DNA from: RGIG5612 sp050944475 | Lineage (GTDB): Bacteria; Bacillota; Clostridia; Lachnospirales; Lachnospiraceae | Direction: 5' to 3' | NCBI GenBank assembly: GCA_050944475.1 | Contig: JBMNRD010000002.1 | Location: 186,001 to 250,000, forward strand | Length of the DNA: 64,000 nucleotides | In this document: positions 16,616 to 25,916 of the stretch, in pieces | How the letters are laid out: each line of letters starts with the position of its first letter | Position numbering within the stretch: the first letter of the stretch is position 1 | Position numbers and translations under genes: made by a program | The notes under the pieces: generated by a model | Told to the model about the DNA's origin: nothing | What the model saw: only the letters and a program-made list of their open reading frames with translations | The model's database searches: none

Positions 16616-17401
16616 ATGGACATCATCAATCAGGAAAAACAAGAATTACATTGCCACACCACCTTTAGCGACGGTGCAAACACCCCTGAGGAAATGGTTC
16701 AGACCGCAATCGCAATGTCGCTGAAACGGATCGGGATTTCAGACCATTCCTACACCTTCTTTGACGAAAGATACTGTATGCCGAAGAGCCGAATAAGCGA
16801 GTATATGCAGGCCGTTCACGCTTTGCGTCGCAAATATACGGAAATTGAAATACTGTGCGGAGTTGAACAAGATTACTTCAGCAAAGAACCGATAGACAAA
16901 TATGATTATGCTATCGGCTCGGTTCATTACCTGCGACTTAAAGGTATTGAATCCTTTTGCATCCCTGAATCAATCAGGTACTGTGACGGTTTTTTTTACA
17001 TTCCCGTTGACGAAAGCGAGGAGACTATTCGCTTTGCCGCAAAACATTTCTATGACAATGACATCTACGCCCTTATCGAGGACTATTATGAAACTGTCTC
17101 CCGCCAAGGCGACTCAGGTATCCACATAATAGGACATTTCGATGTCATAGTTAAGTTCAATAAAGATAACAAGCTTTTTGACCCTGCCCATTCCCGCTAT
17201 ACGGCAGCATGGAAAAAGGCTGTCCGCAAAATTCTTTCCGCGGATAATCCGCCGCTCTTTGAAATAAATATGAGTCCCGTTATAAGAGGATTATCAAAAA
17301 ACCCCTACCCTGCTCCTGAGATTATCTCCTATATTCGTTCCGAGAAAGGCCGGTTGATACTGACCGGTGATGCCCACGACGTCGACAGCATTCTGAACTG
17401 A
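16616..17401 (+). CDS. hisJ: Histidinol-phosphatase, PHP family
   Basis: 261 residues. PHP metal motifs are present: ELHCHTTFSDG at the N-terminus, GISDHSYTF, the central IGSVHYL and IIGHFDVIVKF, and a C-terminal TGDAHDVDSI. This family dephosphorylates histidinol phosphate in Bacillota, replacing the HAD phosphatase fused to HisB in enterics. The start is one base after the hisI stop; AGGAG is about 16 bases upstream, so it is probably translated by coupling. It completes the pathway except for hisH. Confidence 0.9.
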   Translation: MDIINQEKQELHCHTTFSDGANTPEEMVQTAIAMSLKRIGISDHSYTFFDERYCMPKSRISEYMQAVHALRRKYTEIEILCGVEQDYFSKEPIDKYDYAIGSVHYLRLKGIESFCIPESIRYCDGFFYIPVDESEETIRFAAKHFYDNDIYALIEDYYETVSRQGDSGIHIIGHFDVIVKFNKDNKLFDPAHSRYTAAWKKAVRKILSADNPPLFEINMSPVIRGLSKNPYPAPEIISYIRSEKGRLILTGDAHDVDSILN

Positions 17402-17421
17402 TATTCCGCTTTTCAAACAAA

Positions 17422-17447
17422 AAAGAGACTGCAGCCGCAGTCTCTTT
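17422..17447. terminator. Bidirectional terminator between hisJ and the kinase-like gene
   Basis: A perfect 11-bp stem AAAGAGACTGC/GCAGTCTCTTT closes an AGCC loop. It serves the convergent hisJ (plus) and cytidylate-kinase-like gene (minus), with A/T runs on both flanks. Confidence 0.9.
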
Positions 17448-17463
17448 AAAATATAATCGACCT

Positions 17464-18072
17464 CTATCGGAAAATCCGTGCAATATGCGGCACAATTTTC
17501 TCAATTACAAGATTGGTGGTGTTAAAGCACATATCATAACAGGCTTTGTCACCCCACTTCTGGAGTGTGTAATCCTCATAATAGCTTGCCCTGCCCTTAT
17601 CAACCTTCAGAATGTGTTTCCGCATCTGCTTTTCGTCGAGATTTTCATCCTCTGAAGCTCGCTCAAAGCATCGTTTTATACGGCTTTCGATGTCTGCATA
17701 TATAAAAAGACGAAAAAGTCTGTGTCCCTCATTGCGAAGAATGTAATCAGCACATCTGCCTACAATAACGCAATCCGACTTGTTGGCCATATCCTTGATG
17801 ACATCTGACTGAGCCTTGTAAATATCCTGAAACTGCCTGATATTGTAATCAACCGTGAAATTGAAAGTTTGCTCAATAGTAATCGGAAACAGCCTGTGGC
17901 TTTTCCCCTCCACAACTTCTCTGATGTAATTCTCTGAAAGCTCGGTGCGCTGAACTATCTGGGTAAGCACTTCGTTATCATAATACTCAAACTTCAATTC
18001 TTCCGCCAGACGCCTGCCAAGCTCACGCCCGCCGCTTCCGAATTCCCTTCCTATTGTGATAACAGTATTCAT
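17464..18072 (-). CDS. Cytidylate kinase-like family protein
   Basis: 202 residues. The P-loop-like start VITIGREFGSGGRELGRRLA matches the cytidylate-kinase-like family (distinct from canonical Cmk), with DNEVLTQIVQ and a later VIVGRCADYIL block. The mid-region arginine-rich helix (SRIKRCFERASEDE) resembles a lid. The phosphate acceptor is not known for this family. It stands alone, convergent with hisJ. Confidence 0.85.
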   Translation of the reverse strand: MNTVITIGREFGSGGRELGRRLAEELKFEYYDNEVLTQIVQRTELSENYIREVVEGKSHRLFPITIEQTFNFTVDYNIRQFQDIYKAQSDVIKDMANKSDCVIVGRCADYILRNEGHRLFRLFIYADIESRIKRCFERASEDENLDEKQMRKHILKVDKGRASYYEDYTLQKWGDKACYDMCFNTTNLVIEKIVPHIARIFR

Positions 18073-18154
18073 TCGGTTTCTCCCTTATTCATTTCACAAA
18101 AACCAAGTGCACCCCAAAAGGCCGCACCGGCATTAGAGTAGCCATAAACAACAG

Positions 18155-18373
18155 TTATTTTATTTTGTTCAGTTGTTTTTCAGCGGCGGACTTGACTCTG
18201 TCTGCAAAAGTCACCTCGGGCTCGAACTCATTCTCGCGGCCCCAGTCCTCCAGATCATTCCAGTAATCCTCATCATCGGATTTTTTAATGAACTTCACGT
18301 AACAAAGATATGCGGCATAGGCCACAAGACCGATAATTGTCAAAATGGCAAGAACTTTTAATATTTTTTTCAT
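18155..18373 (-). CDS. Small single-pass membrane protein, unknown function
   Basis: 72 residues. A short basic N-terminus is followed by one hydrophobic segment (residues 5-29), then KKSDDEDYWNDLEDW and a charged, helical tail ending KSAAEKQLNKIK. AGGAGGTTAG lies upstream of the ATG. It lies about 50 bases downstream of tRNA-Gly on the same strand and could be co-transcribed. I do not recognise a family. Confidence 0.65.
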   Translation of the reverse strand: MKKILKVLAILTIIGLVAYAAYLCYVKFIKKSDDEDYWNDLEDWGRENEFEPEVTFADRVKSAAEKQLNKIK

Positions 18374-18425
18374 AAACTAACCTCCTAAAAGCTACCCAAT
18401 TGAAGTGGCTATTGAATTGATACAA

Positions 18426-18496
18426 AGCGGAGTACGGGAGTCGAACCCGCCTCCTCGGCTTGGGAAGCCGATGTATTACCGATATACTAACCCCGC
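18426..18496 (-). tRNA. tRNA-Gly (CCC anticodon)
   Basis: On the minus strand the acceptor GCGGGGT pairs with ACTCCGC. The T-arm has GGTTCGACTCC, and the anticodon stem TCGGC/GCCGA encloses TTCCCAA, giving anticodon CCC. No CCA end is encoded. Confidence 0.93.
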
Positions 18497-18509
18497 GCTT
18501 CCTGAAATT

Positions 18510-18538
18510 ATTTTATCAATTTTTTTTGAATCTTTCAA
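18510..18538 (-). promoter_or_regulatory. Promoter of tRNA-Gly
   Basis: On the minus strand TTGAAA (18533-18538) and TAAAAT (18510-18515) are 17 bases apart, ending 13 bases before the tRNA. Confidence 0.65.
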
Positions 18539-18574
18539 CCATCTATTTCTTATTTTTCGAAAAACGTGCGCCGA

Positions 18575-19516
18575 TCAGGCTTGTTTTCTTCTTTTAAAAT
18601 TAATCTGCGCAAGGCAAATCGCGATAAACATCAAACAGCAGCCGAATATTTCACGTCCCGAAAGAAGCTGCTTGAGGAAAACAAGTCCGGCAAGAAGAGC
18701 AAAAACCGACTCCAGACTCATGATAAGAGAGGCAACCGTAGGGTTAACGCCTTTTTGTCCGATAATCTGCAGGGTGTAGCCTACTCCGCAGCTTGCGATT
18801 CCCATGTAAAGAAGGGAGATCCATATCTTTCCGGAGGCAAACTGTACAAGCCAGGCGGTTAATCCGCCGGCGAAGGGAATCATTTCAAAAATCAGTGCCG
18901 GAATTAGGGATAAAACTCCCGAAATCAGAAATTGCACGCAGGAAAGTCTCAGGCTGTCAACCTGCCCGCCGTATCTGTCGATAACTACAATCTGACAGGC
19001 AAACCCAAGGGAACCTCCAAGAAGCAGCAGATCTGGAGTTTCCAGACTAAAGGATCCGCTCATGCAGAGGAAGTACATGCCTATGGCTGCAATCAACGCT
19101 CCCACCCACACATTCCATCCGCACCTGCTCCCGAAGAACAAACTGATGATGGGAACAATAAGGATATACATTGTGGTCAGAAAACCCGCCTTTCCGGTGG
19201 AAACGCCCGAGTTGAGGGCAAGCTGCTGGAGATTGGTGCCGATTGCCAGAAAAACACCGCATCCGAGTCCCGTAAGCCACAGTCTTTTGTTCTCCGCCTT
19301 GTTTGCGGGCTTTTGACTGTAGCCCGCCTTATCAAGAATGAGAGCCGCAATATATACAACAAGTGCACCTATCAACAGCCGCAAAGAGTTGAAAGTATAT
19401 GCTCCAAGCAGCTGTCCGCCTATCTGCTGGGTAACAAAGGATATTCCCCATATAATTGCCGCCAGAAGCAGCAAAAACGAATTAAGCAGAGCCCTGTCGG
19501 TCTTTATTTTAGCCAT
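18575..19516 (-). CDS. DMT superfamily (EamA) transporter
   Basis: 313 residues with about ten hydrophobic segments arranged as two EamA repeats. The first opens with LLAAIIWGISFVTQQIG, the second with the later IASCGVGYTLQIIGQKG-VNPT block. It ends in a basic tail. DMT proteins export or import small metabolites; the substrate is not predictable here. The start overlaps the ribF stop by 8 bases, so it is probably the last gene of the rimP-to-ribF operon. Confidence 0.88.
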   Translation of the reverse strand: MAKIKTDRALLNSFLLLLAAIIWGISFVTQQIGGQLLGAYTFNSLRLLIGALVVYIAALILDKAGYSQKPANKAENKRLWLTGLGCGVFLAIGTNLQQLALNSGVSTGKAGFLTTMYILIVPIISLFFGSRCGWNVWVGALIAAIGMYFLCMSGSFSLETPDLLLLGGSLGFACQIVVIDRYGGQVDSLRLSCVQFLISGVLSLIPALIFEMIPFAGGLTAWLVQFASGKIWISLLYMGIASCGVGYTLQIIGQKGVNPTVASLIMSLESVFALLAGLVFLKQLLSGREIFGCCLMFIAICLAQINFKRRKQA

Positions 19517-20450
19517 TTTCCTTCATCCGTCCCATTTTATTAAAATATTTTTTCATTATTTCCAAGTCAGTTTTTATCTGCTGTGCAAGCTCGCCGGCTC
19601 CGGCAAATTTGATCTCCGGTCTTATAAATTCATGGAAATGGACAATAGCCATTCTGCCGTATGCATTTCCGTCAAAGCCTGAAATATATGTTTCCACCAA
19701 GCGCTCACCGTCTTTGTGGAAAGTAGGCCTTACTCCGATATTGGTTATACTCGCAAACCGCATGCCATCTATTTCCGTTTCGGTAATATATACACCGTCC
19801 GGCGGAAGGAGCTTATCTTCCGAAATTTTGAAATTGATTGTGGGAAGTCCCATTTTCCTTCCTATATGGAAGCCTTTCTCCACTACGGAGGTCATGGTAA
19901 AGTTTCGTCCGAGCATTTCGTTTACATCTGAAAGATTCCCTTTCAACAGCTCCTGTCTTATGTAGGTTGAGCTTATGGCTCGGCCTTTGTATTTTATTCT
20001 CTCAACAATCCGTACCCGGAACCCGTATTCCTCTCCAAGCCCGGCAAGTACGTCCGCATCCCCTGTCCGGTCATATCCGAATCTGAAGTCGTCACCGCAG
20101 ACAACGGCCCTTGCATCCATTTTTTTAACAAGAATATCCCTGACAAACTCCTTTGGGGTCATATTCCTGACTTCATGGGTAAAAGGATACTCAACAATAC
20201 AGTCTACCCGGTTTTTTACCGCCCTGTAGTCTCTTTCGTTCCCGGAAACAATCTGTCTGTCCAGGCAATTATTCACCACATCGTTAGGATTATTGTCAAA
20301 AGTGAAAATAACCTGCTGCATTCCGGGCTCCTTCATGCCTGACGCCACGTCGATAAGCATCATGTGTCCTAAGTGTAAGCAGTCGAATTTCCCGATTGTA
20401 ATAACGGTGTTATTCAGTTTTATATCATCCGTTCCGGTTATCAGCTTCAT
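19509..20450 (-). CDS. ribF: Bifunctional riboflavin kinase / FAD synthetase
   Basis: 313 residues. The N-terminal nucleotidyltransferase half has the HxGH-type motif in IGKFDCLHLGHMML. The central ISSTYIRQELLKG precedes the C-terminal riboflavin-kinase barrel (GRKMGLPTINF, then ITNIGVRPTF). It makes FMN and FAD from riboflavin and ATP. The position after truB is usual in Bacillota. Confidence 0.96.
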   Translation of the reverse strand: MKLITGTDDIKLNNTVITIGKFDCLHLGHMMLIDVASGMKEPGMQQVIFTFDNNPNDVVNNCLDRQIVSGNERDYRAVKNRVDCIVEYPFTHEVRNMTPKEFVRDILVKKMDARAVVCGDDFRFGYDRTGDADVLAGLGEEYGFRVRIVERIKYKGRAISSTYIRQELLKGNLSDVNEMLGRNFTMTSVVEKGFHIGRKMGLPTINFKISEDKLLPPDGVYITETEIDGMRFASITNIGVRPTFHKDGERLVETYISGFDGNAYGRMAIVHFHEFIRPEIKFAGAGELAQQIKTDLEIMKKYFNKMGRMKENG

Positions 20451-20459
20451 ATTTTTAAC

Positions 20460-21407
20460 TTATTTGAACATTTGCTCGCATTTATATCGGCGTTCACGGC
20501 AGTTATAGGAATAAAGTGCAAAAAAAATACCCCTGCAATCATAAATGCGATATGTTCCCGGTTCGCCGGCAACGCCTTTGCCGCCCTCAATGCCCTTCGG
20601 CATGTCGAAATCCTCAAAATCCGTTTCATATAAATGATTTCCGCTTTCCAGACGCGCAATTGCGCCATCATTTACAAAAAGGGAAGGATATTCCGTAAGA
20701 AATCTTTCGATACTGATTATATACTCCTGCAATCTTCCCTGTCTTGCAAACTCTATAGCCTCTTCAGGGGTTATCCCTTCCTCTGCCGAAAGACCGGCCG
20801 CCCTTGTCCTTACAAGGCTTTTCATGCAAGCGGAAATGCCAAGGCTTTTTCCTATATCTTCACACAAAGTCCTGATGTAGGTTCCCTTGGAACAATCCGT
20901 CGTAAAGGATACCTCCAATCTCTCCATGTCAACACTTATGCGGGTAATATCATGGATGATGACCCTTCTGGGCTCCCTTTTAATTTCCTTCCCGGCGCGG
21001 GCCGCGTTCACGAGTTTAACCCCGTCAACCTTAAGCGCAGAATACATAGGAGGGATCTGGTAAATTTCCCCGACAAAACCCCGAATCGCGGAAATTATCT
21101 GCTCCGGATTGACTCTGCTCCTGATATCCTCCGGGGACATGCTTTCAATAATCCTGCCGGAAATGTCTTGAGTATCGGTCTGTACCCCCAATGTCATGAC
21201 TGCCCGATAGGTCTTATCCGTATCGGTCAGCCGACCCGCTAATTTTGTTGCCTTGCCTATACAAACGGGAAGCACTCCCTCTGCATCCGGATCCAAGGTT
21301 CCGGTATGTCCGACTTTCCTTTCGCCCGTCAGCTTTCTTATCAAAGCAACCACGCGAAAAGAAGTATAACCCTTTTCCTTGTAAATATTAATGACACCCG
21401 AAGTCAT
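20460..21407 (-). CDS. truB: tRNA pseudouridine(55) synthase
   Basis: 315 residues. The catalytic aspartate lies in HTGTLDPDAEGVLPVCIG near residue 39, and KGTYIRTLCEDIG is the second conserved block. It converts U55 of tRNA to pseudouridine. It overlaps nrnA by 4 bases and is followed by ribF. The C-terminus is slightly long but without other domains. Confidence 0.96.
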   Translation of the reverse strand: MTSGVINIYKEKGYTSFRVVALIRKLTGERKVGHTGTLDPDAEGVLPVCIGKATKLAGRLTDTDKTYRAVMTLGVQTDTQDISGRIIESMSPEDIRSRVNPEQIISAIRGFVGEIYQIPPMYSALKVDGVKLVNAARAGKEIKREPRRVIIHDITRISVDMERLEVSFTTDCSKGTYIRTLCEDIGKSLGISACMKSLVRTRAAGLSAEEGITPEEAIEFARQGRLQEYIISIERFLTEYPSLFVNDGAIARLESGNHLYETDFEDFDMPKGIEGGKGVAGEPGTYRIYDCRGIFFALYSYNCRERRYKCEQMFK

Positions 21408-22351
21408 TTTACAACCTTTTCAAGCGCTTCAATAAGCCGGTCAAGACACTCCCTGGCAGTCCCGACCATGTTACAACCGGCAGCCCGTTCATGTCCTCCG
21501 CCACCGAAAAGCGTTGCGATTTCATTTACATCCACGTCCTCATTGGACCTGAGACTGACTCTATATTCGCCCGGGCAAAGCTCATGCATGCAGATTGCAC
21601 ATTGAACTCCCCTTGTCAGCCTGAGCTGGGCAACTATGCCTTCCAACTCCCGGCTTAAAACACCGAATTCCTTAAGATCATCTTGAGTGATACAGGTGTA
21701 AATAACCTTCCCGTCACAGGCAAGACGGCTGTTAAACACCGCGTAACCGAAAATCCGGTTTTCATTGTAGGTCTTAGCGAAGAAACTCTCATCGACTATA
21801 TAATTCGCGTCAATTCCGTACTCCAAAAGCTCTGCTGCAACACGTAGTGTGGAAGGTCCGGTGTTGGAATACTGAAAAACACCGGTATCATATACAATTC
21901 CCGTGTACAATGCCACAGCGATATCCCTGTCTATACGCCCCTTCTCCATAAAACCATATAATGCCTCACAGCAGGAGGACTTGTCCGGATAAATATAGTT
22001 TTCATCGGCATATCCGGAATTGCTGACATGATGGTCAATGCATATGGTACGTCCGGCCTTCCTGAAACAATCAATGGCCATACCCATGCGGTCAATGCTG
22101 GCGCAATCAAGGCAGAACATAAGGTCGTGTCCCCCTGCCGCGGAACAGTCGTTAATAATCCGGTCGGAATACTTTATAAATGACAACTTGTCTGAAGGCT
22201 TTTCAAGAAAAACATCCGTGCTTACATCCGGATAATTTTTCAAAAGATATCCGTAAAGGGCCAAGCATGCTCCGACACAGTCTCCGTCCGGGCGTGTATG
22301 CCCCGTAATGGCCACCCTTTTTACGTCCTTCATAAAATCAGCTATTTTCAT
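21404..22351 (-). CDS. nrnA: Bifunctional oligoribonuclease / PAP phosphatase (DHH family)
   Basis: 315 residues. The DHH phosphoesterase motif is seen as ICIDHHVSNSG near residue 105, with upstream HTRPDGDCVGA and LDCASIDRMG metal sites. The C-terminal DHHA1 domain ends with GGGGHERAAGC. NrnA degrades nano-RNA and 3'-phosphoadenosine 5'-phosphate. It overlaps rbfA by 14 bases and truB by 4, so the three are translationally coupled. Confidence 0.94.
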   Translation of the reverse strand: MKIADFMKDVKRVAITGHTRPDGDCVGACLALYGYLLKNYPDVSTDVFLEKPSDKLSFIKYSDRIINDCSAAGGHDLMFCLDCASIDRMGMAIDCFRKAGRTICIDHHVSNSGYADENYIYPDKSSCCEALYGFMEKGRIDRDIAVALYTGIVYDTGVFQYSNTGPSTLRVAAELLEYGIDANYIVDESFFAKTYNENRIFGYAVFNSRLACDGKVIYTCITQDDLKEFGVLSRELEGIVAQLRLTRGVQCAICMHELCPGEYRVSLRSNEDVDVNEIATLFGGGGHERAAGCNMVGTARECLDRLIEALEKVVK

Positions 22352-22697
22352 TTTTTATTACCTCATCAATAAGCCGAGTCATCCTTATGGCGTCCTCAAT
22401 GGATGTATCCATTATGAATGTCAACTCCGGGGTATTGCGAAGGTTCAGCCTTCTTGCCAGCTCCTTTCGGATGAAGCCGGCGGCACTTTTAAGTCCTTCC
22501 TCTGTCCTGCTGCGGTCCTTATCATCTCCGAGAACAGAAATGTAGGCCTTACAGGTTCTTAGGTCCGTTGCCACATCAGCCATGACAACGCTTGTCATGG
22601 GGTGGATTCTCGGGTCCTTGCTTTCCCTGATTATGGCGGAAAGCTCCTTTTGGACCTCTCCGTTTATTCTGATGCTTTTCACCGAATGCTTTTTCAT
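22338..22697 (-). CDS. rbfA: Ribosome-binding factor A
   Basis: 119 residues with the KH-like fold. It has RINGEVQKELSAII at the N-terminus, DPRI-HPMTSVVMADVATDL in the middle, and a C-terminal RNTPELTFIMDTSIEDA. It helps mature the 30S subunit and the 5' end of 16S rRNA, notably in the cold. It lies 2 bases after infB. Confidence 0.96.
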   Translation of the reverse strand: MKKHSVKSIRINGEVQKELSAIIRESKDPRIHPMTSVVMADVATDLRTCKAYISVLGDDKDRSRTEEGLKSAAGFIRKELARRLNLRNTPELTFIMDTSIEDAIRMTRLIDEVIKNENS

Positions 22698-22699
22698 AG

Positions 22700-25606
22700 T
22701 TATGACCTTGGAATCTCTTTCATTTCATAAATTTCCATGATGTCACCCTCTTTGATGTCCTGGAACCCCTTAAGTACAATGCCGCATTCAAAGCCTGACC
22801 TGACCTCCTTGGCATCATCATTGAATCTCTTAAGAGACGCAATGGGTCCGTCAAAGAGCATTTCCCCGTCACGGCTTAAGCGCACCTTGGAATTTCTCGT
22901 AACATGGCCTTCGGAAACATACGCGCCGGCTATGACGCCGATTCCCGATGCCTTGAAGGTCTGTCTTACCTCGACTTGACCGGTTACTACCTCCTCATAA
23001 ACCGGCTCAAGCATGCCCTCCATTGCCCTCTTAACGTCATCGATGGCATTATAGATTACACTGTAGGTACGCATATCAACACTCTCTTGTTCAATGGTGT
23101 CGCGAGCGTCCGGATTGGCAACGACATTAAATGCAATAATGATTGCATTGGATGCTGAAGCCAGGATTGCATCCGACTCAGACACATTACCGGCACCTGA
23201 ATGAATGCACTTAACAACAATTTCATCGTTTGAAAGATCCTCAAGACTCTCCTTAATTGCCTCGACCGAACCCTGAACGTCAGCCTTAATTATTATATTA
23301 AGCTCCTTAAGCTCGCCCGCTTTAATCTGGTCAAATACATCATCCAGACTCATCCGGCCTCTTGCGCCTGCCAGAAGCTTCTTCTTATTCTCAGCCACAT
23401 AAACCTGAGCAAACTGCCTGGCATCCTTGTCATTATCAAATGCAACAAATACCTCGCCGGCATCGGGAACACCCCTTAAACCGGTAATCTCGATTGGTGT
23501 TGACGGTGTGGCTTCCGTAATCTTTAAACCGTTTTCGTTTGTCATGGCGCGTACCTTGCCATAGGATTCGCCGATGGCAACATGGTCGCCCACTTTTAGC
23601 GTACCCTTCTGCACAAGCAGTGTTGCCACCGAGCCCCTGCCCTTATCAAGCTTAGCCTCAATAACGATACCGCGTGCCTGCCTGTCCGGATTTGCCTTGA
23701 GTTCAAGGATTTCCGTATCAAGGATTACCGTTTCAAGAAGTAATTCAATGCCCTCGCCGGTCTTTGCCGAAATCGGAACGAAAATTGTATTACCGCCCCA
23801 ATCTTCAGGGATAAGACCATGATCGGAGAGCTCCTTCTTAACCTTTTCAATGTTTGCTGCGGGCTTATCAATCTTATTGACTGCGACAATTACATGGATT
23901 CCTGCGGCCTTGGCATGATTGATTGCCTCGATTGTCTGCGGCATTACACCGTCATCCGCAGCAACAACAAGTATGGCAACGTCCGTCGACTGTGCGCCGC
24001 GAAGTCTCATTGCGGTAAATGCCTCGTGACCGGGTGTATCAAGGAAGGTTATAGTCTCTCCGTTAATTTCAACCATATACGCACCGATATGCTGCGTAAT
24101 TCCACCCGCCTCGCGTGCAGTAACATTGGTTTCCCTTATTGCATCAAGAAGAGATGTCTTTCCGTGGTCAACATGACCCATGATGCAAACAACCGGCGGT
24201 CTCTTCTTCAGGGATTCCGGCGCGTCTTCCTCTTCTTTTAGCAACTCCTCGATATAATCAATTTCCACCTCGTGTTCCGTGATTATATCCATATCAAGTG
24301 CGATTTCTTCCGCGGTTTCAAAATCAAGAATATCGTTAAGCGTAAACACCTTGCCCTGAAGGAATAATTTTTTAATAAGGGCTGCGGGCTGCATCTTCAG
24401 TTTGGCGGCAAATTCCCTAAGCTCAATGGTGTCCGGAATGGAGATAACTTTGATTTCTTCCTCAACCGGTTCGGGCTTAGCCGGAGCCTTAGCGGCTCTC
24501 TGTACGCCCTTCTCGTTCTCGAGCCTGTCATACTTATCGCCCTTGCTGCTCTTGTCATGTCTGTCCTTCTGCTGCGGTCTGCCGCCCTTGCCTTTTCTGC
24601 GTGAATCATCGCTGAATGCCGGAGCTGCCGCTACGCCGTCCTTGGACTTAATACGGCTGCCGCCGGGCTTGCGATTATTATCGTCAGTTTCCCTGCCATG
24701 GTCATCCTTGTCGCCCTGATACCTGCCGCCCTTGATTTTAGCGCGGCTTTGAGTCTGGTCTTGTCCCTGACCTTTCCGACTCTGGGTCTTGCTCTTGGCA
24801 GATCTGGTGCCGGCAATCAGGTCTTCCGGATTAATTGTTCCCTTTACAATCTTTGCTCTGAGAGACTTGATGGCTTCACTTTCCTCGGGTTTTCCCTGTT
24901 GCTCCTTTGTCGTCTGAGTTCCGGTCTTCACCTTTGTTCCGGTCTCCTTTTCGACAGGTTTTGCAACCGTCTGCGTCTGAGGGATCTCAGGAGCTGTTTT
25001 TTCTTCCGCCTTTGCCTCCGGTGCAGGCTCGGCTTTCTTTGCGGGCTCGACCTTCTTAACCGGCTCAACTTTCTTGACCGGCTCAGCTTTCTTGACCGGC
25101 TCGGTCTTTTTTGCCGGCTCAACATAATCATCCGGTTTCCTGTCCCTTGCCGGACGAATCTGACTTGGAAGAGGTCTCTTTACTGCCGGCTGAGGTGCGG
25201 CCTTTGTTTCCCTGCCGACAGGCTGGACAACGGGTTTGTCCTTAAGGGCCGCACTGTACTGCGGATTGAATACCCCCACGATTTTCTTTTTCTTTTTCGC
25301 AGCATCCTCTGCGGCCTGAACTGGCTTTGTCCGGGCTTTTTCCTGCTCGCTTTTTACGGCAGCGGCCTTTTCCTTTGCCTTGGCATCCTCCTCAACCTTT
25401 TTAACAATATGATCGGGAAGAGCAACCGCCTTGACAGTCTGGGCCGGCTTCTTTTCTATTTTGGAAAACTTGGCCTTCACCTTATCAACCATTTTTTCCG
25501 GAACAAGGCTCATGTGGCTTTTGACATCGCTGCCCTCTTTCACGAGGAACTCAACAATCAGCTTGCTTTCAACCCCAAGCTCCCTGGCCAATTCGTATAT
25601 TTTCAT
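22700..25606 (-). CDS. infB: Translation initiation factor IF-2
   Basis: 968 residues. The GTPase core is complete: P-loop GHVDHGKTSLLDAI near residue 475, DTPGHEAFT, NKIDKP, then domains II to IV with the fMet-tRNA-binding C-domain. The N-terminal 400 residues are low complexity. They include a run of about seven K-K-x-E-P-V units (roughly 25020-25120) and Arg/Lys/Asp-rich stretches, as in other long bacterial IF-2 forms. An initial IF2-N domain (MKIYELARELGVESK) is present. It overlaps ylxQ by 4 bases. Confidence 0.97.
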   Translation of the reverse strand: MKIYELARELGVESKLIVEFLVKEGSDVKSHMSLVPEKMVDKVKAKFSKIEKKPAQTVKAVALPDHIVKKVEEDAKAKEKAAAVKSEQEKARTKPVQAAEDAAKKKKKIVGVFNPQYSAALKDKPVVQPVGRETKAAPQPAVKRPLPSQIRPARDRKPDDYVEPAKKTEPVKKAEPVKKVEPVKKVEPAKKAEPAPEAKAEEKTAPEIPQTQTVAKPVEKETGTKVKTGTQTTKEQQGKPEESEAIKSLRAKIVKGTINPEDLIAGTRSAKSKTQSRKGQGQDQTQSRAKIKGGRYQGDKDDHGRETDDNNRKPGGSRIKSKDGVAAAPAFSDDSRRKGKGGRPQQKDRHDKSSKGDKYDRLENEKGVQRAAKAPAKPEPVEEEIKVISIPDTIELREFAAKLKMQPAALIKKLFLQGKVFTLNDILDFETAEEIALDMDIITEHEVEIDYIEELLKEEEDAPESLKKRPPVVCIMGHVDHGKTSLLDAIRETNVTAREAGGITQHIGAYMVEINGETITFLDTPGHEAFTAMRLRGAQSTDVAILVVAADDGVMPQTIEAINHAKAAGIHVIVAVNKIDKPAANIEKVKKELSDHGLIPEDWGGNTIFVPISAKTGEGIELLLETVILDTEILELKANPDRQARGIVIEAKLDKGRGSVATLLVQKGTLKVGDHVAIGESYGKVRAMTNENGLKITEATPSTPIEITGLRGVPDAGEVFVAFDNDKDARQFAQVYVAENKKKLLAGARGRMSLDDVFDQIKAGELKELNIIIKADVQGSVEAIKESLEDLSNDEIVVKCIHSGAGNVSESDAILASASNAIIIAFNVVANPDARDTIEQESVDMRTYSVIYNAIDDVKRAMEGMLEPVYEEVVTGQVEVRQTFKASGIGVIAGAYVSEGHVTRNSKVRLSRDGEMLFDGPIASLKRFNDDAKEVRSGFECGIVLKGFQDIKEGDIMEIYEMKEIPRS

Positions 25607-25914
25607 TCTCTATCCTCCTGTAGTATGGATATCAGTTTGCTGCTGAATCCTTTATCTGTAACGGCAATGCATACTCTCATATCTTTTCCTATGCTCTTTC
25701 CTAACTCATACCTGTCCGAGAAGATGTATGCGGGAATGCCTCTGAAGTTGCACATGTCTTGCAAATGCTTCTTGGTTTTTTCAGACGCATCCCCTGCTAT
25801 TATCACGAGAAATGCCCTGGCGGATTTAATTGTATTATCAACCGCCCATTCGCCGCTTTGCAGCCTGCCGGCTTTAGCCGCAAGGCCCAGAAGTGCCAAA
25901 CCCTTTCTTTTCAA
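25603..25914 (-). CDS. ylxQ: L7Ae-family RNA-binding protein YlxQ (TTG start)
   Basis: 103 residues of the L7Ae/L30e fold (GLAALGL-type start LALLGLAAKAGRLQSGEWAV; then ARAFLVIIAGDASEKTKKH). These proteins bind kink-turn RNA; YlxQ has no firm assigned role. The only usable start is TTG at 25914, preceded by GAGGAAG eight bases away and directly after the nusA stop. ylxR, which normally precedes it, is not there. Confidence 0.9.
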   Translation of the reverse strand: MKRKGLALLGLAAKAGRLQSGEWAVDNTIKSARAFLVIIAGDASEKTKKHLQDMCNFRGIPAYIFSDRYELGKSIGKDMRVCIAVTDKGFSSKLISILQEDRE

Positions 25915-25916
25915 GT